Below are positions 37,346 through 46,425 of a stretch of DNA of 64,000 nucleotides, one piece after another. The position numbers and the translations under genes were made by a program. Numbering within the stretch: position 1 is the stretch's first letter; every line of letters begins with the position of its first letter. Origin of the DNA: an uncultured Flavobacteriaceae bacterium (GTDB taxonomy: Bacteria > Bacteroidota > Bacteroidia > Flavobacteriales > Flavobacteriaceae). A model generated the notes under the pieces. It saw only the letters and a program-made list of their open reading frames with translations, had not been told where the DNA came from and did not search any database. The stretch lies in assembly GCA_947497145.1 (NCBI GenBank), contig CANMFQ010000003.1:186001-250000 (forward strand). The letters are read 5' to 3'.

Positions 37346-38593
37346 ATGACAAATTCGAATTGCTGGATACCCATTGCAGAAAACTCCGATTTTTCTATTC
37401 ATAACATTCCCTTCGGAATTTTTTCTGATTCAGATACAACCAAACGTATTGGCATCGCTATTGGCGACCAAATTCTCGACCTTGCAAAGGTTGCTGAAAC
37501 AGGTATTTTTGATGATTTAAACATCGATAAAACCGTTTTTACCAATGAATTTTTGAATCCGTTTATTGATTTGGGGAAAGCCAAAACCAATGCGGTCCGA
37601 CAAAAAATTCAGAAAGAACTAACTGATGCTAATTCTATTTTAAAGGAAGGCACTCACTTTTTGCTGGCTCAAAAAGAGGCAACCATGCACCTGCCTATTT
37701 TTATTCGTGATTACACCGATTTTTATTCGAGTATAGAACATGCTACCAATGTAGGCGTCATGTTTAGAGGCCCCGAAAATGCACTTATGCCCAACTGGAA
37801 ACATCTTCCTGTGGGTTATCATGGTAGAGCTTCATCTATTACCATAAGCGGTCATGATGTCCGCAGGCCTATGGGGCAAACCATGCCTCCGGATGCAGAA
37901 AAACCAGTTTACGGCCCTTCAAAACGTGTAGATTTCGAACTAGAAACAGGATTTGTAGTGGGTAAAAATACACAACTAGGTGAAACAGTAAACATTTCAG
38001 ATGCTGAGGATTATATCTTTGGAAAAGTATTACTCAATGATTGGTCTGCCCGTGATGTTCAAAAATGGGAATACATTCCCCTAGGCCCTTTCTTAGCCAA
38101 AAGTTTTGCTTCACACATTTCACCTTGGGTAGTTACTATGGAAGCTTTAGCGCCTTTTCGTATTGAAGGACCAAAACAAGAGCCTGAAGTACTCCCTTAT
38201 TTAGTGTTTGAAGGCGCTAAAAATTATGACATCAATCTAGAAGTAGCTATTGAACCAGAAAATGCTAGCGAAACTGTAATTAGCCGTTCAAACTTTAAAT
38301 ATATGTATTGGAATATGGCACAACAGCTAGCCCACCATACAATGAACGGTTGTAATGTACATGTGGGAGATTTAATGGGTTCAGGTACCATAAGCGGTAA
38401 ATCTGAAGACTCCTATGGTTCAATGTTGGAGCTTACCTGGGGTGGAAAAAAATCAGTAGTTCTCAATGATGGTTCTGAACGAAAATTTATTAACGATAAC
38501 GATACAGTAATTATGCGAGGTCACGCTGTAAAAGACAGTATACGTGTAGGTTTTGGTGAAGTACGTGCTAAAATTTTACCTGCAAAAGGATAA
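37346..38593 (+). CDS. fahA: fumarylacetoacetase
   Basis: Hydrolyses fumarylacetoacetate to fumarate and acetoacetate. The frame is open from 37313, which would overlap hmgA; ATG at 37346, 8 bp after the hmgA stop, gives a 415-residue protein beginning MTNSNCWIPIAENSDFSIHNIP, the family N-terminus. Active-site segments: DYTDFYSSIEHATNVG, GYHGRASSI, PVYGPSKRVDFELETGFVVG with the metal-binding Glu residues, and NDWSARDVQKWEYIPLGPFL. The gene starts 4 bp before the next gene's start region ends, i.e. only 4 bp separate its stop from the flavin reductase ATG. Confidence 0.96.
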   Translation: MTNSNCWIPIAENSDFSIHNIPFGIFSDSDTTKRIGIAIGDQILDLAKVAETGIFDDLNIDKTVFTNEFLNPFIDLGKAKTNAVRQKIQKELTDANSILKEGTHFLLAQKEATMHLPIFIRDYTDFYSSIEHATNVGVMFRGPENALMPNWKHLPVGYHGRASSITISGHDVRRPMGQTMPPDAEKPVYGPSKRVDFELETGFVVGKNTQLGETVNISDAEDYIFGKVLLNDWSARDVQKWEYIPLGPFLAKSFASHISPWVVTMEALAPFRIEGPKQEPEVLPYLVFEGAKNYDINLEVAIEPENASETVISRSNFKYMYWNMAQQLAHHTMNGCNVHVGDLMGSGTISGKSEDSYGSMLELTWGGKKSVVLNDGSERKFINDNDTVIMRGHAVKDSIRVGFGEVRAKILPAKG

Positions 38594-38597
38594 GACT

Positions 38598-39491
38598 ATG
38601 CCTGTAAAAACCTTAGATCCTAGTGAACTTGCAACGGCTGATGTACACAAAATTTTACTGTCAGCAGTAGCACCAAGACCCATTGCTTTTGCGAGTACCG
38701 TAGATACTGACGGGCGTGTAAATTTGAGTCCCTTTAGTTTTTTTAATGTCTTTAGCGCTAACCCGCCAATTCTTATTTTTTCACCGGCACGCCGCGGCAG
38801 AGACAACACTACCAAACACACCTACGAAAACGTAAAACAGCATAAAGAGGTGGTCATTAACATTGTTAATCATGCTATAGTAGAGCAAATGTCGCTAACG
38901 AGCACCGAATATGACCGCGGAGTTAACGAGTTTGAAAAAGCAGGTTTAACCGCAGTAGCGTCAGACGTTGTACAACCACCTAGAGTTGGTGAAGCACCTG
39001 TTTCTTTTGAATGTACTGTAGAAGATATTATCGCTTTAGGTATGGAGGGAGGTGCAGGAAATTTGATTATTTCAAAAGTAGTGCGTATTCATATAAACAC
39101 ACAATACTTAAACACCAAAGGAGATTTAGACACCACAAAACTCGATTTGGTTGCACGTATGGGAGAAAGCTGGTACTGCCGTGCAAGTGGTGAGGCTCTA
39201 TTTGAAATACCCAAACCCATTTTCAACAAAGGTATTGGCGTAGACCAACTGCCAAAGCATGTATTAAAAAGTAATGTATTAACCGGAAATCATTTGGGGC
39301 GTTTAGGAAATATAGAACGCTTACCTGATGCAACTTCTATAGAGAAAGAATTACATTCTAAAGAAATAATAACTATTTTGCAACTAGAAGACGAACAAAA
39401 ACAACGGCATACATTGCATCAATACGCTGTAGGTTTTATTGATAAAAATGATATAGAGCGTGCCTTAAGTATTCTTTGTTGCCTAAAATAA
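38598..39491 (+). CDS. flavin reductase-like (FMN-binding split-barrel) protein
   Basis: A 297-residue protein of the flavin reductase / DIM6-NTAB type. ATG at 38598, 4 bp after the fumarylacetoacetase stop, is preferred over 38553, which would overlap it. The FMN-binding half contains SAVAPRPIAFASTVDTDGRVNLSPFSFFNVFSANPP and HKEVVINIVNH; the last ~110 residues are an additional helical region. Its place inside the homogentisate cluster is notable because no maleylacetoacetate isomerase is seen there; a role in the pathway is only suggested by position. Confidence 0.85.
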   Translation: MPVKTLDPSELATADVHKILLSAVAPRPIAFASTVDTDGRVNLSPFSFFNVFSANPPILIFSPARRGRDNTTKHTYENVKQHKEVVINIVNHAIVEQMSLTSTEYDRGVNEFEKAGLTAVASDVVQPPRVGEAPVSFECTVEDIIALGMEGGAGNLIISKVVRIHINTQYLNTKGDLDTTKLDLVARMGESWYCRASGEALFEIPKPIFNKGIGVDQLPKHVLKSNVLTGNHLGRLGNIERLPDATSIEKELHSKEIITILQLEDEQKQRHTLHQYAVGFIDKNDIERALSILCCLK

Positions 39492-39555
39492 AGGTATGAA
39501 CAAGAACTTGATACAGCAGTTACGCATTAACCTTAGGTCTCAATAATTTAAAACT

Positions 39556-40257
39556 ATGATACGAAAAGAAGTAGCCAATGTAAAAGATGCACTAGCAGGT
39601 GTTACCAATAATATGACCCTAATGCTTGGCGGATTTGGCTTATCTGGTATTCCTGAAAATGCCATTGCAGAATTGGTACAATTAAATGTCACTAACCTTA
39701 CCTGTATTTCAAACAATGCTGGGGTTGATGATTTTGGTTTGGGCTTGCTTTTGCAAAAGAAACAAATTAAAAAAATGGTATCGTCTTATGTTGGCGAAAA
39801 CGAAGAGTTTGAACGACAAATGTTAAGTGGCGAACTAGCGGTAGAATTGATTCCGCAGGGCACTCTAGCAGAACGCTGCCGAGCGGCACAGGCTGGTTTT
39901 CCTGCTATTTACACGCCCGCAGGTTACGGTACCGAGGTAGCCGAAGGCAAAGAAACAAGGGAGTTTAACGGAAAAATGTATGTCTTAGAATATGCTTTTA
40001 AAGCCGATTTTGCCTTTGTAAAAGCTTGGAAAGGTGATACCGCAGGAAACTTAATTTTTAAAGGAACAGCCCGCAATTTCAACCCATGTATGTGTGGTGC
40101 GGCAAAAATAACCGTAGCAGAGGTAGAAGAACTCGTTCCGGCAGGTACTTTAAATCCAAATGAAATTCATATTCCTGGAATTTTTGTACAACGTATTTTT
40201 CAAGGAGCGAAATATGAAAAAAGAATTGAACAACGAACCGTAAGACAAAAATCATAG
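39556..40257 (+). CDS. scoA: 3-oxoacid CoA-transferase subunit A
   Basis: Alpha subunit of the enzyme moving CoA from succinyl-CoA to acetoacetate. The 233-residue protein shows the family signatures: [18 protein letters not shown] near residues 22-39, [21 protein letters not shown] and [31 protein letters not shown]. Subunit B follows after 1 bp. In this cluster the likely substrate is the acetoacetate released by fumarylacetoacetase, giving acetoacetyl-CoA for thiolysis. Confidence 0.94.
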   Translation: MIRKEVANVKDALAGVTNNMTLMLGGFGLSGIPENAIAELVQLNVTNLTCISNNAGVDDFGLGLLLQKKQIKKMVSSYVGENEEFERQMLSGELAVELIPQGTLAERCRAAQAGFPAIYTPAGYGTEVAEGKETREFNGKMYVLEYAFKADFAFVKAWKGDTAGNLIFKGTARNFNPCMCGAAKITVAEVEELVPAGTLNPNEIHIPGIFVQRIFQGAKYEKRIEQRTVRQKS

Positions 40258-40258
40258 T

Positions 40259-40915
40259 ATGGCTTTAGATAAAATAGGAATTGCAAAGCGTATTGCTAAA
40301 GAAGTTAAAGATGGCTACTATGTAAATTTAGGTATTGGCATACCTACTTTAGTTGCCAATTATGTACCCGAAAGTATCAACGTAGAATTTCAAAGTGAAA
40401 ATGGCGTTCTTGGCATGGGTCCTTTTCCTTTTGAAGGAGAGGAAGATGCTGATATTATCAATGCTGGCAAACAAACGATTACGACCTTACCGGGAGCGTC
40501 TTTCTTTGATTCTGCCATGAGTTTTGCTATGATTCGTGGTCAGCATGTACAACTCACTATACTAGGCGCTATGGAAGTGGCTGAAAATGGAGATATTGCC
40601 AACTGGAAAATTCCAGGCAAAATGGTGAAAGGCATGGGTGGTGCCATGGACTTAGTAGCGAGTGCTGAAAACATTATTGTTGCCATGATGCACACCAACC
40701 GTGCAGGAGCATCAAAATTACTAAAACGCTGTTCCCTACCACTAACTGGTGTAGGTTGCGTTAAGAAAATAGTCACCAATCTGGCGGTTTTAGAAGTAAC
40801 ACCTGACGGTTTTCAACTATTAGAGAGAGCTCCAGGAGTTAGTGTTGAAGAAATTCAGGCAGCTACCGAGGGTAATTTGATTGTCACAGGCACTATTCCT
40901 GAAATGGAACTGTAA
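40259..40915 (+). CDS. scoB: 3-oxoacid CoA-transferase subunit B
   Basis: Beta subunit carrying the catalytic glutamate that becomes the CoA thioester. The 218-residue protein has YYVNLGIGIPTLVANYVP, then VEFQSENGVLGMGP with the active-site Glu in SENG, and GAMEVAENGDIANWKIPGKMVKGMGGAMDL. The start is 1 bp after the scoA stop. It ends the aromatic-degradation cluster. Confidence 0.94.
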   Translation: MALDKIGIAKRIAKEVKDGYYVNLGIGIPTLVANYVPESINVEFQSENGVLGMGPFPFEGEEDADIINAGKQTITTLPGASFFDSAMSFAMIRGQHVQLTILGAMEVAENGDIANWKIPGKMVKGMGGAMDLVASAENIIVAMMHTNRAGASKLLKRCSLPLTGVGCVKKIVTNLAVLEVTPDGFQLLERAPGVSVEEIQAATEGNLIVTGTIPEMEL

Positions 40916-41122
40916 CAAATTACAGCTCGCAATCTTGAAACCGTTAGCACATAGTCTATCGACAACTTCATGAATTCAAACTAGCATTTTTGTGAGATTT
41001 TATTTATTTTAGGTTTTTGATTATATCTTATACCTAAAATGTGCATAATGTACGTATTTGTAAACTCTAGGTTCAGTGTATTATAATTAATTGAAAGTAA
41101 ACAAACTACGTAATCACTAATT

Positions 41123-42127
41123 ATGCCCATTTCTAATTACTTCATCATAGGCTTTATTCTTATTGGAGCTTTTATAATGTTGGTTAGTGCGCGTTATGTA
41201 CAAAACATATTTAACCTACTCCCAAACAACGATTTAAAGCAAAGTTGGAAAAAACTACGCATATTAATCCTTGTATTTTTTATTGGTTATCTACTGGCTG
41301 CCTTAGTCGTTGTTTTAGGTGAAACAGGCTTACTTGCCCTACTTTCGGGAGTGATATTTTTGATGGGGTCGCTATTTGTTCTTATTGTTGTTAAAGCTGG
41401 ATTAGATAGCTTTAAAAAATTGAATGAACTGCATCAAAATTTAGATGATACCGAATTAAAAAACAAAGAATTACAAAAATTCGCCTATGTTACTTCACAT
41501 GATTTAAAAACACCCCTAAGAGGAATTTCAAGTTTAACTTCGTTTATTAAAGAAGACTTAGAAGCTGGTGAAATCGCCTATGTACATAATCACTTGTCAG
41601 AAATTCAGCATTGCATGAATCGCTTAGAAAACATGATTAATGGTATTTTGCTATATTCAAAAATTGGCAGAATACAACCCGAAAAAATCAATCTAAACAC
41701 TCTCATACAGGAAGAATTTGACAAGTACAAAAATCAAAGCAATATCGAATGCGTGATCAAAGGAAAACTACCCACAATTGATGGCGACCGCATACAGTTG
41801 TCGCAAGTAATGTCAAACCTCATTAACAACGCCGTAAAATACAATGACAAAGATGTATGTGAAATAAGCGTATACAGTAGTACAAAATCAAATTTTCATG
41901 AAATCATTTTTGAAGATAATGGTACTGGTATTGATGCAAAATATCATCAAAAAATATTTGAAGTATTTCAAACCCTATCAGAACAAGACAATGACAAAAA
42001 CGTAGGTATTGGCCTATCAATAGTAAAAAAGATAATTGAAAAACACCATGGTACCATTCGTGTTAAATCTAATGGGATATTAGGTACACAGTTTATTATT
42101 TCATATCCTATACATTTCGTGAGATAG
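41123..42127 (+). CDS. membrane sensor histidine kinase (orphan)
   Basis: A 334-residue sensor kinase. Two or three membrane helices at residues 5-25, 45-65 and 70-95, a coiled coil (LNELHQNLDDTELKNKELQ), the HisKA dimerisation domain with the phospho-acceptor in TSHDLKTPLRGISS, and an ATPase domain with N-box NLINNAVKYND, G1-box EDNGTGID and G2-box GIGLSIVKKIIEKHHG. It has almost no extracytoplasmic sensor domain, so the signal may be sensed in the membrane. No response-regulator gene lies next to it. Confidence 0.9.
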   Translation: MPISNYFIIGFILIGAFIMLVSARYVQNIFNLLPNNDLKQSWKKLRILILVFFIGYLLAALVVVLGETGLLALLSGVIFLMGSLFVLIVVKAGLDSFKKLNELHQNLDDTELKNKELQKFAYVTSHDLKTPLRGISSLTSFIKEDLEAGEIAYVHNHLSEIQHCMNRLENMINGILLYSKIGRIQPEKINLNTLIQEEFDKYKNQSNIECVIKGKLPTIDGDRIQLSQVMSNLINNAVKYNDKDVCEISVYSSTKSNFHEIIFEDNGTGIDAKYHQKIFEVFQTLSEQDNDKNVGIGLSIVKKIIEKHHGTIRVKSNGILGTQFIISYPIHFVR

Positions 42128-42130
42128 TTT

Positions 42131-42445
42131 TTAACTTCCCAAAAAACACTATTACAAATATTGATTCTTAAAGTAAAATGAAACGTAGTAGGATGGAGAA
42201 CATCCCCGCCTGCGGCACCCCCTTCAAAGGGGGAATTCCCACGGTTGCTGTTTCCCCTAACCCCTGAAGGGGGGGGGGGGGAACTGTTGCTGTTGTGTTT
42301 AGTATTTTAGTTAATGTATGGCAACCAAGTTGCGAACTTCCTGAGTGGGTCGCAGACGGGGGATGTTGGTATGAACAAGCACATAAAATAAACAAACAAT
42401 ATATTCAAATAACGGGGTGGACATCTCCCTAACCCCCGAAGGGAG
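42131..42445. repeat. long intergenic repeat, copy 1
   Basis: Nearly identical over about 300 bp to 50824-51120. Shared parts include TTAACTTCC.AAAAAACACT at the start, GGATGGAGAACATCCCC, a CCCCTAACCCC/GAAGGGG hairpin, GTTAATGTATGGCAACCAAG with the palindrome AAGTT-GCG-AACTT at 42327-42339, and CAATATATTCAAATAACGGGG. It lies between the sensor kinase and the DUF3857 cluster and contains a run of 13 G. No credible ORF. Confidence 0.85.
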
Positions 42446-42518
42446 AATTGATTCTGCTGCTGTTCCCCCTTTGGGGGTTAGGGGGAATCCATTTCATCTC
42501 ACTTCGTTTATGCTCGCT
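42446..42518. repeat. GGGG/CCCC hairpin repeat
   Basis: TGTTCCCCCTTTGGGGGTTA continues copy 1 with an inverted CCCCC/GGGGG arm; this word family (CCCCTAACCCCC-GAAGGGGG) recurs at 50897-50960, 51098-51118 and 52149-52180. It sits just after the stop of the 42519 gene and might also act as its terminator, but no T-run follows. Confidence 0.6.
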
Positions 42519-44495
42519 TTACATTTTTATAGGCTGAAAAACTAAGGTAATCTTATTAAAATCTGCTGCACTATTGATAACGGTACGATACTCTTGATAT
42601 AAGGCGGTATCAATTAAATTTATTCTGTAATGCTCGTCTGCAGTAATTTTTACAACATCGCCATCAATCTCATAAAAGGACTTAAAGGAAAGTAATTCCT
42701 TGCCGTCTTTTGAATATGAATTATCAATATTGAGGTCATTGAGATTTGCTATTTCATAACCCTCAGGAATTGTAATATTTATAGTGCGAAAATAGCTTCT
42801 TTCAAACTCACTTTCCACAGGCAATACCCGTTCTTTCTCTTGGTATAATTGTGTTTGTTGCCCAATTAAATCACCTACCTTAAAAAGATATTTATTACCT
42901 GCTTTTTCTACAAAGGCTTCTGAATTAAATTCTAACACAAACTGCAAAGGCTTAATACCAAATAACTCTGGGTCTTCATTAACAATTTTCTTACTTGTAA
43001 TTTCTACCTCTTCATTGATATTCTTTGCCATTCCCTCTAAAAGCTCGTCTTTATCTTTAGCACTAATTAAATTCATAAAAGGGTGCATATACATGGCATA
43101 ATATCCATTAAATGACCTGTCAAAAGTAATGACACTATTAACTAGATTATCCTTTTCAAAAGACACGTCTACAACCATAGTATCGAAGGTTTTGTCGGCA
43201 CTTACGGGCTTGATATATTTTATTTTACCTAAGCCAGATTTAAAACCACCAACGTTTACTTCTTTAATAAAAAGTCCATAATTATCCGTCAAATATGGGG
43301 GCGGAAAACCAAATCGAGACCCTCTGTCTGAAGGAGACAAATACGATTTACTTTTAGGGAAATACAGCAGACAATCTGTTAAAAAATTACTTGCTTCAAA
43401 ATCTTTATCAAATTTCAAATCGCGTCTGTCACTAGTAAAAACTATTTCGTGTTTAATTTGTAGTTTTCGCAATAACGCAACGTAAAGCTTGATAAGTCCT
43501 GTTTCATTAGCCACCCTTTCTGAAAGCACATTATCTAAATCTTTGAGTTCTTCTCCACTTCCTTTTGATAAGAAAACATTGTTTTTTATAAAAAACTCCA
43601 ACTTACGAAGCTTGCTAGCTTCATCTTGCACCTCATCTACCTTTGCCTCAGCCAAAAATTTAGCAATTGCTTTTGTTGTTTTTTTAGCATATTCATCATA
43701 GTAATATGCGTATAAATTTTGAGCAACGCTACTGTATGATGAAATATCGTTAACATTTCTGAGAAGGTTTCTATCTAACTTATACACCACATGCTTTCTG
43801 TATGCATTATAGGCCGAAAGCTCCTCAGGCTCAAGACTTACTATTTCATCTAAATGCAATTGCCAATGTAGCTTTTTAGTGCTTAGCGTGTCATGCTCAA
43901 CAGCTGGCAATTCATTATAACTTTTAAACTTAAAAACTAAATTGTTGGGCGCGTACAAATCAAAATCGACATTCTTTTTATAAAAATCATCTTGTAAACT
44001 GAGCTTTTTACCCTTATAATCGGGGTAGCGTTGCACCACATAATAATACTCTATAAAACTCCCTTTTTCAATACCTTCAAACGCAAAATATTTATATTTT
44101 CTTTTGGTTTCTTCATTTTCAGCTGTCAAAATTTTTGACTCATCAAGTTCTATAATATTACCTTCTTTTGTAATCACCCTTCCTTTATTAACCAAAAGAT
44201 GAGACGTTGATGAAAAGGGCAAATACACCTTGTTATAAGTCTCAATCTTATCATCAGAATTTAACCACAGCACTTTATGCTCAAGATAATACTCAATCAA
44301 ACTATTTTTATCTAAAAAATAAAACTCGGTTACCGTTTTATCTTTTAGCGCTATCATACTTTCAGCACCTTTATCTTCTGGCACCACATAAGCTGGGTTA
44401 TCACTCCAGGTATAGTCTTTAAAAAATGGTGGCTCTTGGGCTATTGCTAGTTGAATAAAAAGTACTAAAAAGCCGAATACTAAACTATTTCTCAT
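42519..44495 (-). CDS. DUF3857-type exported protein with degenerate transglutaminase domain
   Basis: A 658-residue protein with a signal peptide (MRNSLVFGFLVLFIQLAIA). An N-terminal DUF3857 domain (residues ~55-240) is followed by a transglutaminase-like region (~290-400) and a C-terminal beta-rich domain. In the homologous neighbour the catalytic Cys lies in KYGDCKDNS; here the same place reads ERVANETGLIKL, so the nucleophile is gone, and the catalytic His segment is not recognisable either. It is therefore probably a non-catalytic partner or scaffold. It is 9 bp downstream of the active homologue and last in the three-gene cluster. Confidence 0.8.
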   Translation of the reverse strand: MRNSLVFGFLVLFIQLAIAQEPPFFKDYTWSDNPAYVVPEDKGAESMIALKDKTVTEFYFLDKNSLIEYYLEHKVLWLNSDDKIETYNKVYLPFSSTSHLLVNKGRVITKEGNIIELDESKILTAENEETKRKYKYFAFEGIEKGSFIEYYYVVQRYPDYKGKKLSLQDDFYKKNVDFDLYAPNNLVFKFKSYNELPAVEHDTLSTKKLHWQLHLDEIVSLEPEELSAYNAYRKHVVYKLDRNLLRNVNDISSYSSVAQNLYAYYYDEYAKKTTKAIAKFLAEAKVDEVQDEASKLRKLEFFIKNNVFLSKGSGEELKDLDNVLSERVANETGLIKLYVALLRKLQIKHEIVFTSDRRDLKFDKDFEASNFLTDCLLYFPKSKSYLSPSDRGSRFGFPPPYLTDNYGLFIKEVNVGGFKSGLGKIKYIKPVSADKTFDTMVVDVSFEKDNLVNSVITFDRSFNGYYAMYMHPFMNLISAKDKDELLEGMAKNINEEVEITSKKIVNEDPELFGIKPLQFVLEFNSEAFVEKAGNKYLFKVGDLIGQQTQLYQEKERVLPVESEFERSYFRTINITIPEGYEIANLNDLNIDNSYSKDGKELLSFKSFYEIDGDVVKITADEHYRINLIDTALYQEYRTVINSAADFNKITLVFQPIKM

Positions 44496-44504
44496 CTTAT
44501 CGTT

Positions 44505-46424
44505 TTACTTTTTCTTTTTTAAAATAATTATTTCCTTATACCCTTTTTCAACACTTTTTATTAAGGAATTCACTTCTTTTTGCTGCGCAACATCTGCTAT
44601 TAAAAAATCTAAAACTATGTCATGCTCATAAGTTATTTGACGCTCCTTCACCTCGTACGTAATACTAGATGATAAATAATCATTAGCGACAGCTAAATTT
44701 TCAGGTACGTAGCTCACCTCAAAACCATCAGGAATGTTTAACGTTGTTGTATAGCTGTAGTGTGATTTATAATCGTATTCTATTTCATTCTTACGATCTT
44801 TCTTTGTTTTGAAATTTGATATTTTTTTATTCAAATTAAGGTTGACATAAATTTCATCACCCAATTGTTTCACCACATCGTCAACACTAAAATCATATGC
44901 CACAATTAAATTCTTATCGTAATCGTACTTATTATGTTCGACAATATTTTCAATTAAAAATTTATTGCTTCCTTTACGGAGGTAGTAATTATAAAATTCT
45001 TTGATTTTTTCATCTGTCAATTCATTTTCTAAACCGTACAAATAATCTCTTTTTTTATACCCCGATATTGCTGCCTCTGATTTTCCTACTATACGCTTAT
45101 CGTCAATATCAATAGTGGTTTTCTCTACCAAGGCATTTTTTGTAGCCGGCACAACAGGCACTTTTTTGATAACATAATTCGTAGCATCAATAGAGATTAA
45201 GGCTTCTTTACCTTGAATAAATGATGAAGGATATTCTAGTGGAGTAAACCTACCTGTAGCGTCTAAAAAATACGTTTGGTCTCCATCCATATAAGACAAA
45301 ATCATATGATTATCAACAATAGGCGTGGGCACTTCGTTATAACTATACGGAATGCTGCGTGTACCAATCCAAGTAAGATTGCCTTTTATACCCGCTATTT
45401 CTAGCATTTTATACAGTATGCTTGAATTATCTTTACAATCGCCATATTTCTTTTTAAACACACTGTTTGCTTCTCTAGGAATAAAGCCCCCAAGCGCATA
45501 TTCAAAAGCGATATATTTTATGTTTTTTTGTGTCCAGTAGTAAATGGCTCTAATCTTTTCTAAATCGCTTTTTTTATCAGCCGTAATTTCATTTACAACT
45601 GCAATAAGTTGTGCATCTCCTTCATCTTTATTTACATCTTTCACTAGCGAATAATACCAATTATACAAATCAGCTGGGTCTTTTAACAGGCTTACCGTTT
45701 TATCATCAACCTTGTATGAGGTAATCATTGGCACAATATGCGGAATAATTCTTTTAAAACTGGGTGCGTCCTTTTCATACTCGTATGCCTCAACATCTTC
45801 TAATTGCCAAGTATAAAAAACCTTGCCCTTCTTTTCCTCTTTACTAAAGGTAATATCAACATTCTCGGTATTAAATTTTTGAAATGCCAGTGTAATATCC
45901 TTATCGGCAACAATGGTAATTTTGTTGTTTTTAATAGGATAAAAATCACCAAAATAAAAGGGACTTAAAAAACGTGGGTTTTTAACTTTGGTTGCATACT
46001 TCAATTTTGATTTCGCTCCTTTTTTAAGGTTTGGATAAATAAAATTTAATGACTTAGTATCATCATAAAAGGAGCTATTGAGGTCATCCTTTTCTTTGAA
46101 ATTACCCACTTTTGCTTCCTTATACTTGTTTTTTTCGTACACAAAAGATGATGCTTCAATACTTTCAAGTTCGAAAAACGAAGAAAAATTTAATGATTTT
46201 TTAGACCCATGGGTTGCATTTTCATCTAAATACAAATCTTCCTGAATTTCTTCTTGGGTAATATCAATTTTACCATTGTTTAATTTGATATAAACCTTAG
46301 TTTCTTGATTTAGCCTAACGGAATGTGCATTGGGGTATTTTGTTCTAAAAAAGTCATACTCTGGTGCATATTGACCATAACCTAGCATACTGCATAGCAA
46401 TGCAAAAACATAAATAATTCTCAT
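44505..46424 (-). CDS. DUF3857 / transglutaminase-like exported protein
   Basis: A 639-residue protein from the Met at 46424, which directly follows the preceding stop; the open frame upstream to 46454 would overlap that gene and would put residues before a good signal peptide (MRIIYVFALLCSMLGYGQ). DUF3857 (residues ~40-240) is followed by a transglutaminase core with an intact triad: Cys in KYGDCKDNS, His in VDNHMIL, Asp in FLDATG. Such proteins are periplasmic or surface proteins in Bacteroidetes and might cross-link or cleave peptide bonds; the substrate is unknown. Confidence 0.86.
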   Translation of the reverse strand: MRIIYVFALLCSMLGYGQYAPEYDFFRTKYPNAHSVRLNQETKVYIKLNNGKIDITQEEIQEDLYLDENATHGSKKSLNFSSFFELESIEASSFVYEKNKYKEAKVGNFKEKDDLNSSFYDDTKSLNFIYPNLKKGAKSKLKYATKVKNPRFLSPFYFGDFYPIKNNKITIVADKDITLAFQKFNTENVDITFSKEEKKGKVFYTWQLEDVEAYEYEKDAPSFKRIIPHIVPMITSYKVDDKTVSLLKDPADLYNWYYSLVKDVNKDEGDAQLIAVVNEITADKKSDLEKIRAIYYWTQKNIKYIAFEYALGGFIPREANSVFKKKYGDCKDNSSILYKMLEIAGIKGNLTWIGTRSIPYSYNEVPTPIVDNHMILSYMDGDQTYFLDATGRFTPLEYPSSFIQGKEALISIDATNYVIKKVPVVPATKNALVEKTTIDIDDKRIVGKSEAAISGYKKRDYLYGLENELTDEKIKEFYNYYLRKGSNKFLIENIVEHNKYDYDKNLIVAYDFSVDDVVKQLGDEIYVNLNLNKKISNFKTKKDRKNEIEYDYKSHYSYTTTLNIPDGFEVSYVPENLAVANDYLSSSITYEVKERQITYEHDIVLDFLIADVAQQKEVNSLIKSVEKGYKEIIILKKKK

Positions 46425-46425
46425 T

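Noticed and set aside
42131-42518. Insertion sequence or MITE
   Set aside because: No transposase fragment, no clear terminal inverted repeats and no target-site duplication could be found; described only as a repeat.
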